Positions 29,861 to 40,106 of a DNA stretch of 64,000 bases are shown here, piece by piece. Both the position numbers and the translations under genes were made by a program. The stretch's first letter is position 1; every line of letters begins with the position of its first letter. The DNA lies in assembly GCF_014489595.1 (NCBI RefSeq), contig NZ_CP060790.1:2728001-2792000 (forward strand), written 5' to 3'. The stretch is from Paenacidovorax monticola. GTDB lineage: Bacteria; Pseudomonadota; Gammaproteobacteria; Burkholderiales; Burkholderiaceae_C. The notes under the pieces are model-generated. The model did not search any database. It saw nothing but the letters and a program-made list of their open reading frames with translations, and was not told the DNA's origin.

Positions 29861-30982
29861 ATGGGACTTGAAGCCTTCCACCATTCCGAGCCGCTGACGC
29901 TGGGCGTCGAGCTGGAGCTGCAGCTCATCAACACGCACGACTACGACCTGGCCCCCTATGCCGAGGACATGCTGCGCCTCATGCACAAGACGCCGCTGCC
30001 CGGCAGCGTGGTGCCCGAGATGACGAACAGCATGATCGAGATCTCGACCGGCATCTGCCATTCGTCCAGCGAGGTGCTGGGCCAGCTCAGCCAGATCCGC
30101 GACGCGCTGGTGAAAAGCGCCGACAAGCTGAACATCGCCGTGGCGGGCGGCGGCACGCACCCGTTCCAGATGTGGCACGAACGGCGCATCTACGACAAGC
30201 CCCGCTTTCGCGAGCTGTCGGAGCTGTACGGCTACCTGTCCAAGCAGTTCACCATCTTCGGCCAGCACGTGCACATCGGCTGTCCCGACGCGGATGCGGC
30301 CCTGCTCATGCTGCACCGCATGTCGCGCTACATCCCGCACTTCATCGCGCTGTCGGCCTCCAGCCCCTACGTGCAGGGACAGGACACGGCCTTCGATTCG
30401 GCACGGCTCAACTCGGTGTTCGCGTTTCCGCTCTCGGGCCGCGCGCCCTGCGTGCTCACCTGGCGCGAGTTCGAGCAGTACTTCGACAAGATGACCCGCA
30501 CGGGGGTCGTGAAGAGCATGAAGGACTTCTACTGGGACATCCGGCCCAAGCCCGAGTTCGGCACCATCGAGATCCGCGTGTTCGACACCCCGCTCACCAT
30601 CGAGCGCGCCGCCGCGCTAGCGGGCTTCGTGCAGTCGCTGGGCGCCTGGTTCCTGGCCGCGCAGCCCTTCACGCCCGAGGAGGACGACTACCTCGTCTAC
30701 ACCTACAACCGCTTCCAGGCCTGCCGCTTCGGGCTGGACGCCGTCTACGTGGACCCGGCCACGGGCGCGCACATGCCGCTGCGCGAACACCTGCTGCAGA
30801 CCCTGGACACCATCGCCGACCACGGCGCCGCCCACGGGGCCGCAGGCGCGCTGCACCTGCTGCGCAGCGAGGCGGCCCTGGGCCAGAACGACGCGCGCTG
30901 GCTGCGCGAGCGCCAGCGCGAGGAGCAGTTGCTCGGCGAAGTGAGCCGCCTGGCCGCGCGCCGCTTTCGCGGGCTGAACTGA
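29861..30982 (+). CDS. YbdK family carboxylate-amine ligase (glutamate-cysteine ligase type 2)
   Basis: The 373-residue protein matches the GCS2/YbdK family, which makes gamma-glutamyl bonds with ATP. The N-terminal [13 protein letters not shown] segment supplies the Mg-binding Glu residues, and [36 protein letters not shown] and [23 protein letters not shown] follow. E. coli YbdK has only weak glutamate-cysteine ligase activity, so the true substrate is open. AAGGAG is placed well before the ATG. It probably shares a transcript with the antiporter and thiL. Confidence 0.92.
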   Translation: MGLEAFHHSEPLTLGVELELQLINTHDYDLAPYAEDMLRLMHKTPLPGSVVPEMTNSMIEISTGICHSSSEVLGQLSQIRDALVKSADKLNIAVAGGGTHPFQMWHERRIYDKPRFRELSELYGYLSKQFTIFGQHVHIGCPDADAALLMLHRMSRYIPHFIALSASSPYVQGQDTAFDSARLNSVFAFPLSGRAPCVLTWREFEQYFDKMTRTGVVKSMKDFYWDIRPKPEFGTIEIRVFDTPLTIERAAALAGFVQSLGAWFLAAQPFTPEEDDYLVYTYNRFQACRFGLDAVYVDPATGAHMPLREHLLQTLDTIADHGAAHGAAGALHLLRSEAALGQNDARWLRERQREEQLLGEVSRLAARRFRGLN

Positions 30983-31036
30983 TTCCGCGCGCAGCGCGGA
31001 TGGCGCGCGGCGCCATGCCACAATCAGCCCCGATCC

Positions 31037-32010
31037 ATGGGTGAATTCGACCTCATCGCGCGCTACTTCACACGCCCCACGCGCCGCGCCGTCCTGGGCG
31101 TGGGCGACGATTGCGCGCTGCTCGCCCCCGCGCCGGGCATGCAGCTGGCCGTCTCCAGCGACATGCTGGTCGAAGGGCGGCATTTCTTCGCCGACGTGGA
31201 CCCGCGCCACCTGGGCCACAAGGCGCTGGCGGTGAACCTGTCCGACCTGGCGGCCTGCGGCGCGCGGCCGCTCGCATTCACGCTGGCGCTGGCGCTGCCG
31301 AGCGTCGATGAGCCCTGGCTGCAGGGCTTCTCCGAAGGCCTGCTGGCCCTGGCCGACGCGCACGGCTGCGAACTCGTGGGCGGCGACACCACCCAGGGGC
31401 CCCTCAACATCTGCATCACTGTGTTCGGCGAGGTGCCTGCCGGCCAGGCCCTGCTGCGCAGCGGCGCGCGCGTGGGCGACGACATCTGGGTCAGCGGCAC
31501 GCTGGGCGATGCCCGGCTCGCGCTGGAGGCGCTCCTGGGCCAGCGCCCCCTGCCCCCGAGGCGCTGGCGCGCGCGCGCCAGCGGCTGGAGCAGCCCACGC
31601 CGCGCGTGGCGCTGGGCCTGGCTCTGCGCGGCGTGGCGCACAGCGCCATCGACGTGAGCGACGGCCTGCTGGGCGACCTGGGCCACATCCTCGGCGCTTC
31701 GCGCGTGGGCGCATGCATCGACACTTCGATCACTTCGAAATTAATAGCGGAAGGCGCTTACCAGGCGGGCGCCACATCGCTTCCTGACCCGGAAACCCTG
31801 CTGCGCTGCGTGCTCGCGGGCGGCGACGACTACGAACTCGCCTTCACCGCCGCGGCCGAGCAGCGCAACGCCGTGCACGAGGCAGGGCGCCTGAGCGGCA
31901 CGGCCGTCACGCGCGTGGGCACGGTGGAGAGCGCCCCGGGCATCCGGCTCGTGGACGGGCTGGGGCGGCCGGTGCAAGCCCGCTACGCCTCCTTCGACCA
32001 CTTCGCCTGA
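31037..32010 (+). CDS. thiL: Thiamine-monophosphate kinase ThiL, frameshifted
   Basis: ThiL phosphorylates thiamine monophosphate to the active pyrophosphate. The N-terminal half has FDLIARYF, VGDDCALL (ATP/Mg binding, near residue 24), SSDMLVEGRHF, AVNLSDLAACGA and ELVGGDTTQGPLNI. The C-terminal half (IDVSDGLLGDLGHIL, LAGGDDYELAFTA) is in another frame. A C5 run at 31553-31557 must be C6 to join RPLPP to EALARARQRLEQPTPRVALG. The rebuilt protein has about 324 residues, normal for ThiL. The break is probably a sequence error. Confidence 0.92.
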
Positions 32011-32016
32011 GCAGCC

Positions 32017-32660
32017 TCAGCGCGGCGCCAGCAGTTCGCACAGCGCATCCACGCAGTCGTTGCGGCTGTTGCGCAGGCTGGGAACGGGCAAACCCGCGAA
32101 CACCAGCCGCGCCATGGTGACGTGGACCACCGGCGCGAGCACCAGCCAGGGCCGCTCCACCGCCACGCCGGGGCGGCACAGCCCGCGCCCAACCGCGCGC
32201 TCCAGCACCTCGCCCAGGTGCACGCTGAGCGACTCCACCGTATTGCCGTACCACAGGGCCACAAGGTGCGGCACGCGCTCGCCCTCGGCCACCAGCAGCC
32301 GCAGCGTGGCCAGCGCCTCGGGCCGCGACAGGCGCTCGAACAGCAGGTCCACGATGCGGCCCGCCAGGGCACGGCAGTCCGCGCAGCCGCCCAGCACCGT
32401 GTCCGCATCCAGCTCCGGCGGCGCCAGCATGCGCGTGAGCAGGGCTTCGAACACGCGCTCCTTGCTCTCGAAGTGCGCATAGAAGCCCCCTTGGACAGCC
32501 CCGCGCGCCGCGCGATGTCGTCGACGCGCGTGGCCGCGTAGCCCCGGGCGGAGAACTCCGCCAGCGCGGCGTCGAGGATCTGGCGCACACGCACGTCGGG
32601 CGACAGGCGCTGGCGTGCCGGGGACGGCCGGGAGGGCGGAGGCGGAGGGGCAACAGACAT
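32017..32660 (-). CDS. TetR-family repressor of the rbbA export operon, frameshifted
   Basis: The N-terminal helix-turn-helix (VRQILDAALAEFSARGYAATRVDDIARRAGLSKG) is in one frame, and the rest (FYAHFESKERVFEALLTRML, then the ligand-binding domain to the end) in another. Restoring one G in the G5 run (complement of 32486-32490) joins them as SKGGFYAHFESKE, the standard TetR consensus. The rebuilt protein is about 214 residues. The ATG at 32660 is chosen; an in-frame ATG at 32702 is also possible. It is divergent from the outer-membrane factor gene, and a perfect palindrome lies between the two, so it likely represses both. Confidence 0.88.
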
Positions 32661-32706
32661 GGCATGGCCTTGGAGATCGGGGGCAATCCCTGCATACTCC
32701 ATTCAT

Positions 32707-32726
32707 TACCGACCAGCCAGTCGGTA
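32707..32726. promoter_or_regulatory. Candidate TetR operator
   Basis: Perfect inverted repeat TACCGAC-N6-GTCGGTA in the 144-base gap between the divergent TetR and outer-membrane factor genes. It is close to the TetR start, and it resembles the palindromes bound by AcrR/TtgR-type repressors of efflux pumps. Confidence 0.65.
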
Positions 32727-32804
32727 TTTCCCCGATCACTTGACGCACATCAAGCCACCGGGGCCGCTCGCCCTCTACATTGGTCATCCGCACCTCAGGA
32801 AAGG

Positions 32805-34233
32805 ATGATCGACGTGTTCCTCCGACGGCTTCCGGGCATGGCGCCCGCCCTGCTGCTGGCCGCCTGCACCTCGATGGCGCCGCCCTACGTGGCCCCACCG
32901 CTGCCGGTGCCCGCCGCCTACCCGGCCGATGCCCCGTGCCCGCCGGCGGCATGCAGGCGGCCCGGCTGGAATGGGCCGACCTGTTCCCCGATCCGGCGCT
33001 GCGCGGCCTCGTGGACCAGGCTCTGGCCCACAACCGCGACCTGCAGGTGGCCGCGCTGCGCGTGGAAGAAGCCCGCGCGGCCTACGGCATCCAGCGCGCC
33101 GAGCAGTGGCCCACGCTGGGCCTGGGGCCGAAGGCAGCCGCGCGCGCGTTCCGGGGGATCTGAACGTCACGGGGCGCTCCGTCATCACCAGCAGCCGCCA
33201 GGTCGGCCTGGGCGTGAACGCCTGGGAGCTGGACTTCTGGGGCCGCATCGCCAGCCTGCGCGACGCGGCGCTGCAGAACTACCTGGCCAGCGATGCGGCG
33301 CGCCGCGCGGTCACCGTGGGGCTGGTCGCGGAAGTCGCCAACGCCTACCTGTCGCTGCGCGAACTCGACGAGCGCGTGGCAATCGCGCGCGGCACCATCG
33401 CCAGCCGCGAGGAGTCGCTGCGCATTTTCACGCGGCGCTTCGAGGTGGGCTCCACCTCGCGCCTGGAGCTGTCCCAGGTGCGCACCCTGCTCGCGCAGGC
33501 CCAGTCGCTGGGCGCCCAGCTCGAACAGGCCCGCGCGGCCCAGGCCCACGCGCTGGCCGTGCTCGTGGGCGAGCCCGTGGCGCTGCCTGCCGCGCCGCAA
33601 GGGCTGGATGAAGGCGCCGTGCGCCCTCTCGCGGCCGGGCTGCCCTCGGACCTGCTGGCCGCGCGCCCCGACATCCTCGCGGCCGAACACCGCCTGCGCG
33701 CGGCGCAGGCCAACATCGGCGCGGCGCGCGCGGCGTTCTTCCCGCGCATCACGCTCACGGGCAGCCTGGGCACGGCCAGCGCCGAGCTCGACGGCCTGTT
33801 CCAGGGCGGCAGCCGCGCATGGAGCTTCGCGCCCAGCCTGGCGCTGCCCCTGTTCGACGCGGGCCGCAACCAGGCCAACCTGGACCTGGCCCAGGCCCGG
33901 CGCGACATCGCCGTGGCCAGCTACGAGAAAGCCGTGCAGGCCGCGTTCCGCGAGGTGGCCGACGGGCTCACCGCGCAGCAGGCGCTTGCCGAGCAGGTGC
34001 GCATCCAGCAGACCGCGCTGGCGGCCCAGCAGGACCGCGCCCGGCTGGCGCGGCTGCGCTACGACCATGGCGCCACCACCTTCCTCGAAGTGCTGGACGC
34101 GCAGCGCGACCTGCTCTCGGCCGAGCAGCAACTGGTGCAGACGCGCCGCGCCCTGCTCTCCGCCCGCGTGGGCCTGTACGCCGCGCTCGGCGGCGGCGCC
34201 CAGACCCTTCCCGCAGCCCCGGAAACCCCATGA
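32805..34233 (+). CDS. NodT/TolC-type outer-membrane efflux lipoprotein, frameshifted twice
   Basis: This is the outer-membrane channel of the export system. The start (ATG at 32805, AGGAAAGG upstream) leads into a lipoprotein signal with lipobox LLAAC and then the RND-type MAPPYVAPPLPVPAAY. The coiled-coil/beta-barrel body follows (VNAWELDFWGRIASLRDAALQNYLAS, VGLVAEVANAYLSLREL, FEVGSTSRLELSQV, ARPDILAAEHRLRAAQANIGAARAAFFP). Two frame changes are seen. A C4 run (32932-32935) must be C5 to give APVPAGGMQAARLEWADLF, and a G4 run (33124-33127) must be G5 to give LGLGAEGSRARVPGDL. The rebuilt protein is about 476 residues, normal for the family. Confidence 0.9.
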
Positions 34234-35303
34234 ACGCCACACTCCAAACCACCCTGATCCGCACGGCCCTGGCCGTGGCCGTCGCCGCGGCGGGCTACTA
34301 CGCCTGGAGCCGCATGCAGCCCACGGGCCCGGGCGAGGGCTTCGCCAGCGGCAACGGCCGCATCGAGGCCACCGAGATCGACGTGGCCACCAAGCTCGCG
34401 GGGCGCGTGGAAGACATCACCGCGCGCGAGGGCGACTTCGTGAAGGCGGGCCAGCCGCTGGCCCGCATGCAGATCCGCAGCCTGGAGGCCCAGCGCGACG
34501 AAGCCCGGGCCCAGCGCCAGCAGGCCCTGAACGCCACCGCCAGCGCCGACGCCCAGGTGGCCGTGCGCGAGAGCGACAAGATGGCCGCGCAGGCGCTGGT
34601 GGCGCAGCGCGAGAGCGAGCTCGACGCCGCCCAGCGGCGCCTGGCACGCTCGGAAACGCTCTCGCGCGAGGGCGCCTCCTCCGCGCAGGAACTGGACGAC
34701 GATCGCGCCCGCGTGCGCAGCATCCAGGCCGCCGTGGGCGCCGCGCGTGCCCAGGTGGCCGCAGCCCAGGCCGCGATCGAAGCCGCCAGGGCCCAGCGCG
34801 TGGGATCGCGCTCCGCCGTCGCGGCCGTCGAGGCAACCATCGCGCGCATCGAGTCGGAGATCCAGGACAGCCAGCTCACCGCGCCGCGCGACGGCCGCGT
34901 GCAGTTCCGCGTGGCCCAGCCCGGCGAGGTGCTGGGCGGCGGCGGCAAGGTGCTTAACCTGGTGGACCTGTCCGACGTGTACATGACCTTCTTCCTGCCC
35001 GAGACCGTGGCGGGCAAGGTGGCGCTGGGCAGCGAGGCGCGCATCGTGCTCGATGCGGCCCCCGCGTACGTGATCCCGGCCAAGGTGTCCTTCGTGGCCA
35101 GCACCGCGCAGTTCACGCCCAAGACAGTGGAGACGGCCAGCGAGCGCCAGAAGCTCATGTTCCGCGTGAAGGCGCAGATCGACCCGCAGTTGCTGCAAAA
35201 GCACCTCACGCAGGTCAAGACCGGCCTGCCCGGCGTGGCCTGGGTGAAGACCGACAGCCAGAAGGAATGGCCCGCCGCGCTCCAGGTCAAGCTGCCGGAA
35301 TAG
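34230..35303 (+). CDS. HlyD/YhiI-type periplasmic adaptor
   Basis: The 357-residue membrane-fusion protein has one N-terminal membrane anchor (residues 8-26), a first lipoyl half (GRIEATEIDVATKLAGRVEDITAREGDFVKAGQPLA), a long alanine-rich coiled coil (about residues 85-215), the second lipoyl half (LTAPRDGRVQFRVAQPGEVL) and a beta-barrel part (FFLPETVAGKVALGSEARIVLD). It starts with an ATGA overlap on the outer-membrane factor and is followed by rbbA. It should link the inner-membrane transporter to the channel. Confidence 0.93.
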   Translation: MNATLQTTLIRTALAVAVAAAGYYAWSRMQPTGPGEGFASGNGRIEATEIDVATKLAGRVEDITAREGDFVKAGQPLARMQIRSLEAQRDEARAQRQQALNATASADAQVAVRESDKMAAQALVAQRESELDAAQRRLARSETLSREGASSAQELDDDRARVRSIQAAVGAARAQVAAAQAAIEAARAQRVGSRSAVAAVEATIARIESEIQDSQLTAPRDGRVQFRVAQPGEVLGGGGKVLNLVDLSDVYMTFFLPETVAGKVALGSEARIVLDAAPAYVIPAKVSFVASTAQFTPKTVETASERQKLMFRVKAQIDPQLLQKHLTQVKTGLPGVAWVKTDSQKEWPAALQVKLPE

Positions 35304-35312
35304 CGCGTGCCC

Positions 35313-38069
35313 ATGCCCACTCCCTCTTCCTCCGGGCCGGAGGCCGTCGCGCGGCTCGCCGGCGTGCGCCTGCGCTACGGACGCGTGGACGCGCTCGCGG
35401 GCATCGACCTGGACCTCCCCGCCGGGTGCATGGTGGGCATCATCGGGCCCGACGGCGTGGGCAAGTCCAGCATGCTGTCGCTGCTGGCCGGCGCGCGCGC
35501 CGTACAGCAGGGCCGCGTCGAGGCCCTGGGCGGCGACATGGCCAGCAAGGCCCACCGCGACCGCGTGTGCCCGCGCATCGCCTACATGCCCCAGGGCCTG
35601 GGCAAGAACCTCTACCCCACGCTGTCGGTGGAGGAGAACCTGCAGTTCTTCGCACGCCTGTTCGGCCACGGCGCGGCCGAGCGGCGCCGGCGCATCGACG
35701 ACCTCACGCGCAGCACCGGGCTGCACAAGTTCCTGCAGCGCCCGGCCGGCAAGCTCTCGGGCGGCATGAAGCAGAAGCTCGGCCTGTGCTGCGCGCTCAT
35801 CCACGACCCGGACCTGCTCATCCTCGACGAGCCCACCACGGGCGTGGACCCGCTCGCACGCGCGCAGTTCTGGGACCTGATCCAGCGCATCCGCCGCCAG
35901 CGCCCCGGCATGAGCGTGCTCGTGGCCACGGCCTACATGGACGAAGCCCAGCGCTTCGACTGGCTGGTGGCCATGGACGATGGCCGCGTGCTCGCCACGG
36001 GCACGCCGGCCGAGCTGCTCGCGCGCACCGGCTGCGACGCGCTGGAGTCGGCCTTCATCCAGCTGCTGCCCGAGGAGAAGAAGCGCGGCTACCAGCCGGT
36101 GGAGATTCCTCCCCTGCCCGCCGACGACGGCACGGCGGTCGCCATCGAGGCGCGCGACCTCACGATGCGCTTCGGCGACTTCGTGGCCGTGGACCACGTG
36201 AGCTTCCGCATCCGGCGCGGCGAGATCTTCGGCTTCCTGGGCTCCAACGGCTGCGGCAAATCCACCACCATGAAGATGCTCACAGGCCTGCTGCCCGCGA
36301 GCGAAGGACGGGCGGCCCTGTTCGGCAAACCCGTGGACCCGCGCGACGTGAACACGCGCCGCCGCGTGGGCTACATGTCGCAGGCCTTCTCGCTCTATGG
36401 CGAGCTGACCTGCGAGCAGAACCTGGTACTGCATGCGCGCCTGTTCCACGTGCCAGAGGCCGAGATCGCCACACGCGTGGACGAGATGCTGCAGCGCTTC
36501 GACCTGCGCGAGGTGCGCGCCAGCCTGCCCGAGAGCCTGCCGCTGGGCATGCGCCAGCGCCTGTCGCTGGCCGTGGCCATGGTGCACCGGCCCGAACTGC
36601 TGATCCTGGACGAGCCCACCTCGGGCGTGGACCCCATCGCGCGCGACGGCTTCTGGCGCCTGCTGGTGGAGCTGTCGCGCCGCGACCGGGTGACGATCTT
36701 CATCTCCACCCACTTCATGAACGAGGCCGAGCGCTGCGACCGCATCTCGCTGATGCACGCGGGCAAGGTGCTGGACAGCGACGCCCCCGCGGCCCTGGTG
36801 GAGCGGCGCAGCGCGCACACGCTGGAGGAGGCGTTCATCGGCTACCTCGTGGACGCCGGCGGCGGCACGCCCACGGGCGCCGGAGACGACGCCCCGGCCG
36901 CCGCCGCCCCGGTGCCCCCAGAATCCGCGCCCGCGCCCCACCGCGCGTTCAGCCTGCAAAGGCTCTACAGCTACCTCTGGCGCGAGGCGCTGGAGCTGCG
37001 CCGCGACACGGTGCGCGCCACGCTGGCGCTGGCAGGCTCGCTCATCCTCATGTTCGTGATCGGCTACGGCATCAACATGGACGTGGAGAACCTGCGCTAC
37101 GCCGTGCTCGACCGCGACCAGACCACGCTGAGCCAGAGCTACACGCTGAACCTCTCAGGTTCGCGCTACTTCATCGAACGCCCGCCCATCGCCGACTACG
37201 CCGACCTCGACCGGCGCATGAAGAGCGGCGAGCTGTCGCTGGCCATCGAGATCCCGAGCGGCTTCGGCCGCGACGTACTGCGCGGCCAGCCCGTGCAGAT
37301 CGGCGCCTGGTTCGACGGCGCCATGCCCATGCGCGCCGAGACCGTGCAAGGCTACGTGCTGGGCCTGCACCAGCACTGGCTCGCCACGCAGATCCGCGAG
37401 CGCACCGGCGCCACGCTGCACAGCGCGGTGGCGGTGCAGACGCGCTACCGCTACAACCCCGACGTGCGCAGCCTGCCCGCCATGGTGCCCGCCGTGATCC
37501 CGCTGCTGCTGCTGATGCTGCCGGCCATGCTCACGGCGCTGGCCGTGGTGCGAGAGAAGGAGATGGGCTCCATCATCAACCTCTACGTCACGCCCGTCAC
37601 ACGCGCCGAGTTCCTGCTTGGCAAGCAACTGCCGTACGTGGCGCTGGCCCTGCTCAACTTCGTGCTCATGAGCCTGCTGGCGGTGACCGTGTTCGGCGTG
37701 CCCGTCACGGGCAGCTATCCCACGCTGCTGCTGGCGGCCTTCGTCTTCAGCATCACGGCCACGGGCATGGGGCTGCTGGCCTCGGCCGTCACGCGCAGCC
37801 AGATCGCGGCCATGTTCTTCGCCATCCTGGGCACGCTGATCCCGGCCATCCAGTTCTCTGGGCTCATCGACCCGGTGTCGTCGCTGGAGGGTTCGGGCCG
37901 CTTCATCGGCAGCTTCTACCCGGCCACCTTCATGTTCTCCATCAGCCGGGGCGTATTCAGCAAGGGGCTGGGGCTGTCCGACCTGCAGGGCGCGCTGTGG
38001 CCGCTGCTGGCGGCCATCCCCGTCGTCATGGGCGCGGCCGTGGCGCTGCTGCAGAAGCAGGAGCGCTGA
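35313..38069 (+). CDS. rbbA: RbbA-like double ABC ATPase fused to ABC-2 permease
   Basis: This 918-residue protein aligns from end to end, by eye, with E. coli RbbA (YhiH). The first ATPase has Walker [10 protein letters not shown] near residue 45, signature LSGGMKQ near 150 and Walker [14 protein letters not shown]. The second has Walker [10 protein letters not shown] near 310, a degenerate signature LPLGMRQ near 410 and [13 protein letters not shown]. Then an ABC-2 membrane domain (about residues 555-910) holds about six helices. RbbA was first described as a ribosome-bound ATPase, but gene order with an adaptor, a permease and a channel points to export. An in-frame GTG at 35307 is an alternative start. 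Confidence 0.93.
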   Translation: MPTPSSSGPEAVARLAGVRLRYGRVDALAGIDLDLPAGCMVGIIGPDGVGKSSMLSLLAGARAVQQGRVEALGGDMASKAHRDRVCPRIAYMPQGLGKNLYPTLSVEENLQFFARLFGHGAAERRRRIDDLTRSTGLHKFLQRPAGKLSGGMKQKLGLCCALIHDPDLLILDEPTTGVDPLARAQFWDLIQRIRRQRPGMSVLVATAYMDEAQRFDWLVAMDDGRVLATGTPAELLARTGCDALESAFIQLLPEEKKRGYQPVEIPPLPADDGTAVAIEARDLTMRFGDFVAVDHVSFRIRRGEIFGFLGSNGCGKSTTMKMLTGLLPASEGRAALFGKPVDPRDVNTRRRVGYMSQAFSLYGELTCEQNLVLHARLFHVPEAEIATRVDEMLQRFDLREVRASLPESLPLGMRQRLSLAVAMVHRPELLILDEPTSGVDPIARDGFWRLLVELSRRDRVTIFISTHFMNEAERCDRISLMHAGKVLDSDAPAALVERRSAHTLEEAFIGYLVDAGGGTPTGAGDDAPAAAAPVPPESAPAPHRAFSLQRLYSYLWREALELRRDTVRATLALAGSLILMFVIGYGINMDVENLRYAVLDRDQTTLSQSYTLNLSGSRYFIERPPIADYADLDRRMKSGELSLAIEIPSGFGRDVLRGQPVQIGAWFDGAMPMRAETVQGYVLGLHQHWLATQIRERTGATLHSAVAVQTRYRYNPDVRSLPAMVPAVIPLLLLMLPAMLTALAVVREKEMGSIINLYVTPVTRAEFLLGKQLPYVALALLNFVLMSLLAVTVFGVPVTGSYPTLLLAAFVFSITATGMGLLASAVTRSQIAAMFFAILGTLIPAIQFSGLIDPVSSLEGSGRFIGSFYPATFMFSISRGVFSKGLGLSDLQGALWPLLAAIPVVMGAAVALLQKQER

Positions 38070-38070
38070 C

Positions 38071-39198
38071 ATGCTGCGCCACCTCCAGAACATCTACCGC
38101 CTGGGCGTCAAGGAACTGTGGAGCCTGCTGCGCGACGTGACCATGCTGGTGCTGATCGTCTACACCTTCACCGCCTCGGTCTACACCGGCGCCACCGCCA
38201 TGCCCGAGACGCTGCACAACGCGCCCATCGCCATCGTGGACGAGGACGGCTCCCCGCTCTCGCAGCGCATCATCTCGGCCTTCTACCCGCCGCAGTTCGG
38301 CCCGCCCGCGCTCATTGCGCTCGGCGAGGTGGACCGAGGCATGGACGAGGGCCGCTACACCTTCGCGCTCAACATTCCGCTGCATTTCCAGCGCGACGTG
38401 CTGGCCGGGCGCGCCGCCGAGATCCAGCTCAACGTGGACGCCACGCGCATGAGCCAGGCCTTTACTGGCAGCAGCTACGTGCAGCAGATCGTGCTGGCCG
38501 AGGTGAACGAGTTCGTGCAGCGCCACCGTGGCGCCTCCGCCGTGCCCGTGGACCTGGCGCTGCGCGCGCGCTTCAACCCCAGCCTGGACAAGACCTGGTT
38601 CGGCAGCCTGATGCAGATCATCAACAACGTGACCATGCTGTCCATCATCCTCACGGGCGCGGCGCTCATCCGCGAACGCGAGCACGGCACCATCGAGCAC
38701 CTGCTGGTGATGCCCGTCACGCCCACCGAGATCATGCTGGCCAAGGTCTGGTCCATGGGCGCCGTGGTGCTGCTGGCGGCGGGCCTGTCGCTCGCCTTCG
38801 TGGTCCAGGGCCTGCTGCATGTGCCCATCGGCGGCTCCATGGCGCTGTTCCTGGCCGGCGCGGCGCTGCACCTGTTCGCCACCACCTCCATGGGCATCTT
38901 CATGGCCACGGTGGCCCGCAGCATGCCGCAGTTCGGGCTGCTCATGGTGCTCACGCTGATTCCGCTGCAGCTGCTCTCGGGCGGCACCACGCCGCGCGAG
39001 AGCATGCCCGCGCTGGTGCAGAACGCCATGCTCGCGGCCCCCACCACGCATTTCGTAGAGCTGGGCCAGGCCATCCTGTACCGCGGCGCGGGCATCGACG
39101 TCGTGTGGCCGCAGTTCCTCGCGCTGCTGGCCATCGGCTCCGTGCTGTTCAGCCTGTCGCTCACCCGCTTTCGCAAGACCATCAGCCAGATGGCTTGA
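38071..39198 (+). CDS. ABC-2 permease YhhJ-like
   Basis: The 375-residue protein has one N-terminal helix (residues 20-40), a large extracytoplasmic domain (about 45-170) and five C-terminal helices. Typical motifs are FRK-like ends, TMLSIILTGAALIREREHGTIEHLLVMPVTPTEIMLAKVWSMG and LLSGGTTPRESMPALVQ. It is the partner of RbbA, as in E. coli yhiI-rbbA-yhhJ, and starts one base after the rbbA stop. It is the last gene of the operon, which ends in a terminator. Confidence 0.93.
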   Translation: MLRHLQNIYRLGVKELWSLLRDVTMLVLIVYTFTASVYTGATAMPETLHNAPIAIVDEDGSPLSQRIISAFYPPQFGPPALIALGEVDRGMDEGRYTFALNIPLHFQRDVLAGRAAEIQLNVDATRMSQAFTGSSYVQQIVLAEVNEFVQRHRGASAVPVDLALRARFNPSLDKTWFGSLMQIINNVTMLSIILTGAALIREREHGTIEHLLVMPVTPTEIMLAKVWSMGAVVLLAAGLSLAFVVQGLLHVPIGGSMALFLAGAALHLFATTSMGIFMATVARSMPQFGLLMVLTLIPLQLLSGGTTPRESMPALVQNAMLAAPTTHFVELGQAILYRGAGIDVVWPQFLALLAIGSVLFSLSLTRFRKTISQMA

Positions 39199-39230
39199 GT
39201 TTGCTATCGTGCGCACGGCCGCTCGACGCG

Positions 39231-39257
39231 GCTCCGCCCCTGGCGGCTTCTTTTTTT
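39231..39257 (+). terminator. Terminator after yhhJ
   Basis: Stem CCGCC-CCT-GGCGG followed within a few bases by seven T, 35 bases after the yhhJ stop. A second GCCGC/GCGGC inverted repeat lies just upstream and may extend the structure. Confidence 0.75.
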
Positions 39258-39343
39258 GCCACGCCCTGAATCCTTTTCCGCACACCCCGGCTCTTGGAGT
39301 TCAGCGGGTCCCGTGCCGGCCCGCCCATCGAAAGGAAAACGCC

Positions 39344-39547
39344 ATGCTGTACCGAAAGAACGTGGGCCGCACCGAGGCCATCGCACGCGCCCTGGCCGGG
39401 GCCCTGCTGATCGCCGCCGGCCTGTGGTGGCTGCGGACCTCACCCTGGGGCTGGGCCGCGCTCGCCACGGGGGCCACGGCCCTGGCCACGGGCTGGATCG
39501 GCTTTTGCCCGGCCTGCGCCCTGCTGGGCCGGCGGAGCATCGAATGA
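39344..39547 (+). CDS. DUF2892 small membrane protein with CPAC motif
   Basis: The 67-residue protein has two membrane helices (about residues 14-30 and 35-55) and matches DUF2892 (N-terminal YRKNVGRTEAIARALAGALLIAAGL). The end of the second helix reads GFCPACALLG, a CxxC motif, whereas many DUF2892 members have CPLY there. GGAAAA lies before the ATG. The stop overlaps the ECF sigma start by four bases, so it is translated with that gene. Confidence 0.82.
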   Translation: MLYRKNVGRTEAIARALAGALLIAAGLWWLRTSPWGWAALATGATALATGWIGFCPACALLGRRSIE

Positions 39548-40065
39548 ACGCCGCCCTGCCCGCGCTGCTGCGCGCCGCGCGCGCGGGGGACGCGCAGGCC
39601 ATGGAGCGCCTGCTGGCGCTCGCCCAGCCCGATATCCGCCGCTACGCGCAGCGCCACTGCGCGGCCACGGCCGCCACCGACGACATCGTGCAGGAGACGC
39701 TGCTCATCGTGTACCGCCGCGTGGGCGCGCTGCGCGAGCTGGCTGCCTTTGGGGGCTGGCTGGTGCGCATCGTGCAGCGCCTGTGCATGCGCCCCGTCAT
39801 GGGCTGGCTGCGTGCCGAGCCCCTGCAGCCGCTGGAAGACACCGCTGCCTGGGCCCACCGCCCCGCGCACGAGCTGCGCCTGGACCTAGCGCGCGCCATC
39901 GATTCGCTGCCGCCACCCTACCGCGAAGCGCTGCTGCTGCGCGACTTCGAGGAACTCACCATCGAGGAGATGTCCGCCCGGCTGGGCACCACACGCGAGG
40001 CCGCCAAGAGCCGCCTGCACCGCGCGCGCACCCTGGTGCGCGAATACCTGCGGGATGGCGCCTGA
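39544..40065 (+). CDS. ECF-type RNA polymerase sigma factor
   Basis: The 173-residue protein has sigma region 2 (residues 10-75, with TDDIVQETLLIVYRRVGALRE and GGWLVRIVQRLCM) and region 4 (about 115-165, SLPPPYREALLLRDFEELTIEEMSARLGTTREAAKSRLHRARTLVREYL). It lacks region 3 and so belongs to the extracytoplasmic-function class. No anti-sigma of a known family follows. The upstream DUF2892 membrane protein is translationally coupled, and a DUF4139 secreted protein follows 41 bases later; both are candidates for partner or target. Confidence 0.92.
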   Translation: MNAALPALLRAARAGDAQAMERLLALAQPDIRRYAQRHCAATAATDDIVQETLLIVYRRVGALRELAAFGGWLVRIVQRLCMRPVMGWLRAEPLQPLEDTAAWAHRPAHELRLDLARAIDSLPPPYREALLLRDFEELTIEEMSARLGTTREAAKSRLHRARTLVREYLRDGA

Positions 40066-40106
40066 GGCACGGCCAAGGCCCGCCGCGGGCTGCTAGCATC
40101 GTCCAC

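Noticed and set aside
34059..36959. 966-codon minus-strand open frame across the adaptor and rbbA genes
   Set aside because: Antisense shadow typical of high-GC coding DNA. It is rich in His, Ala and Gly without domains, while the plus strand encodes well-conserved adaptor and ATPase motifs.
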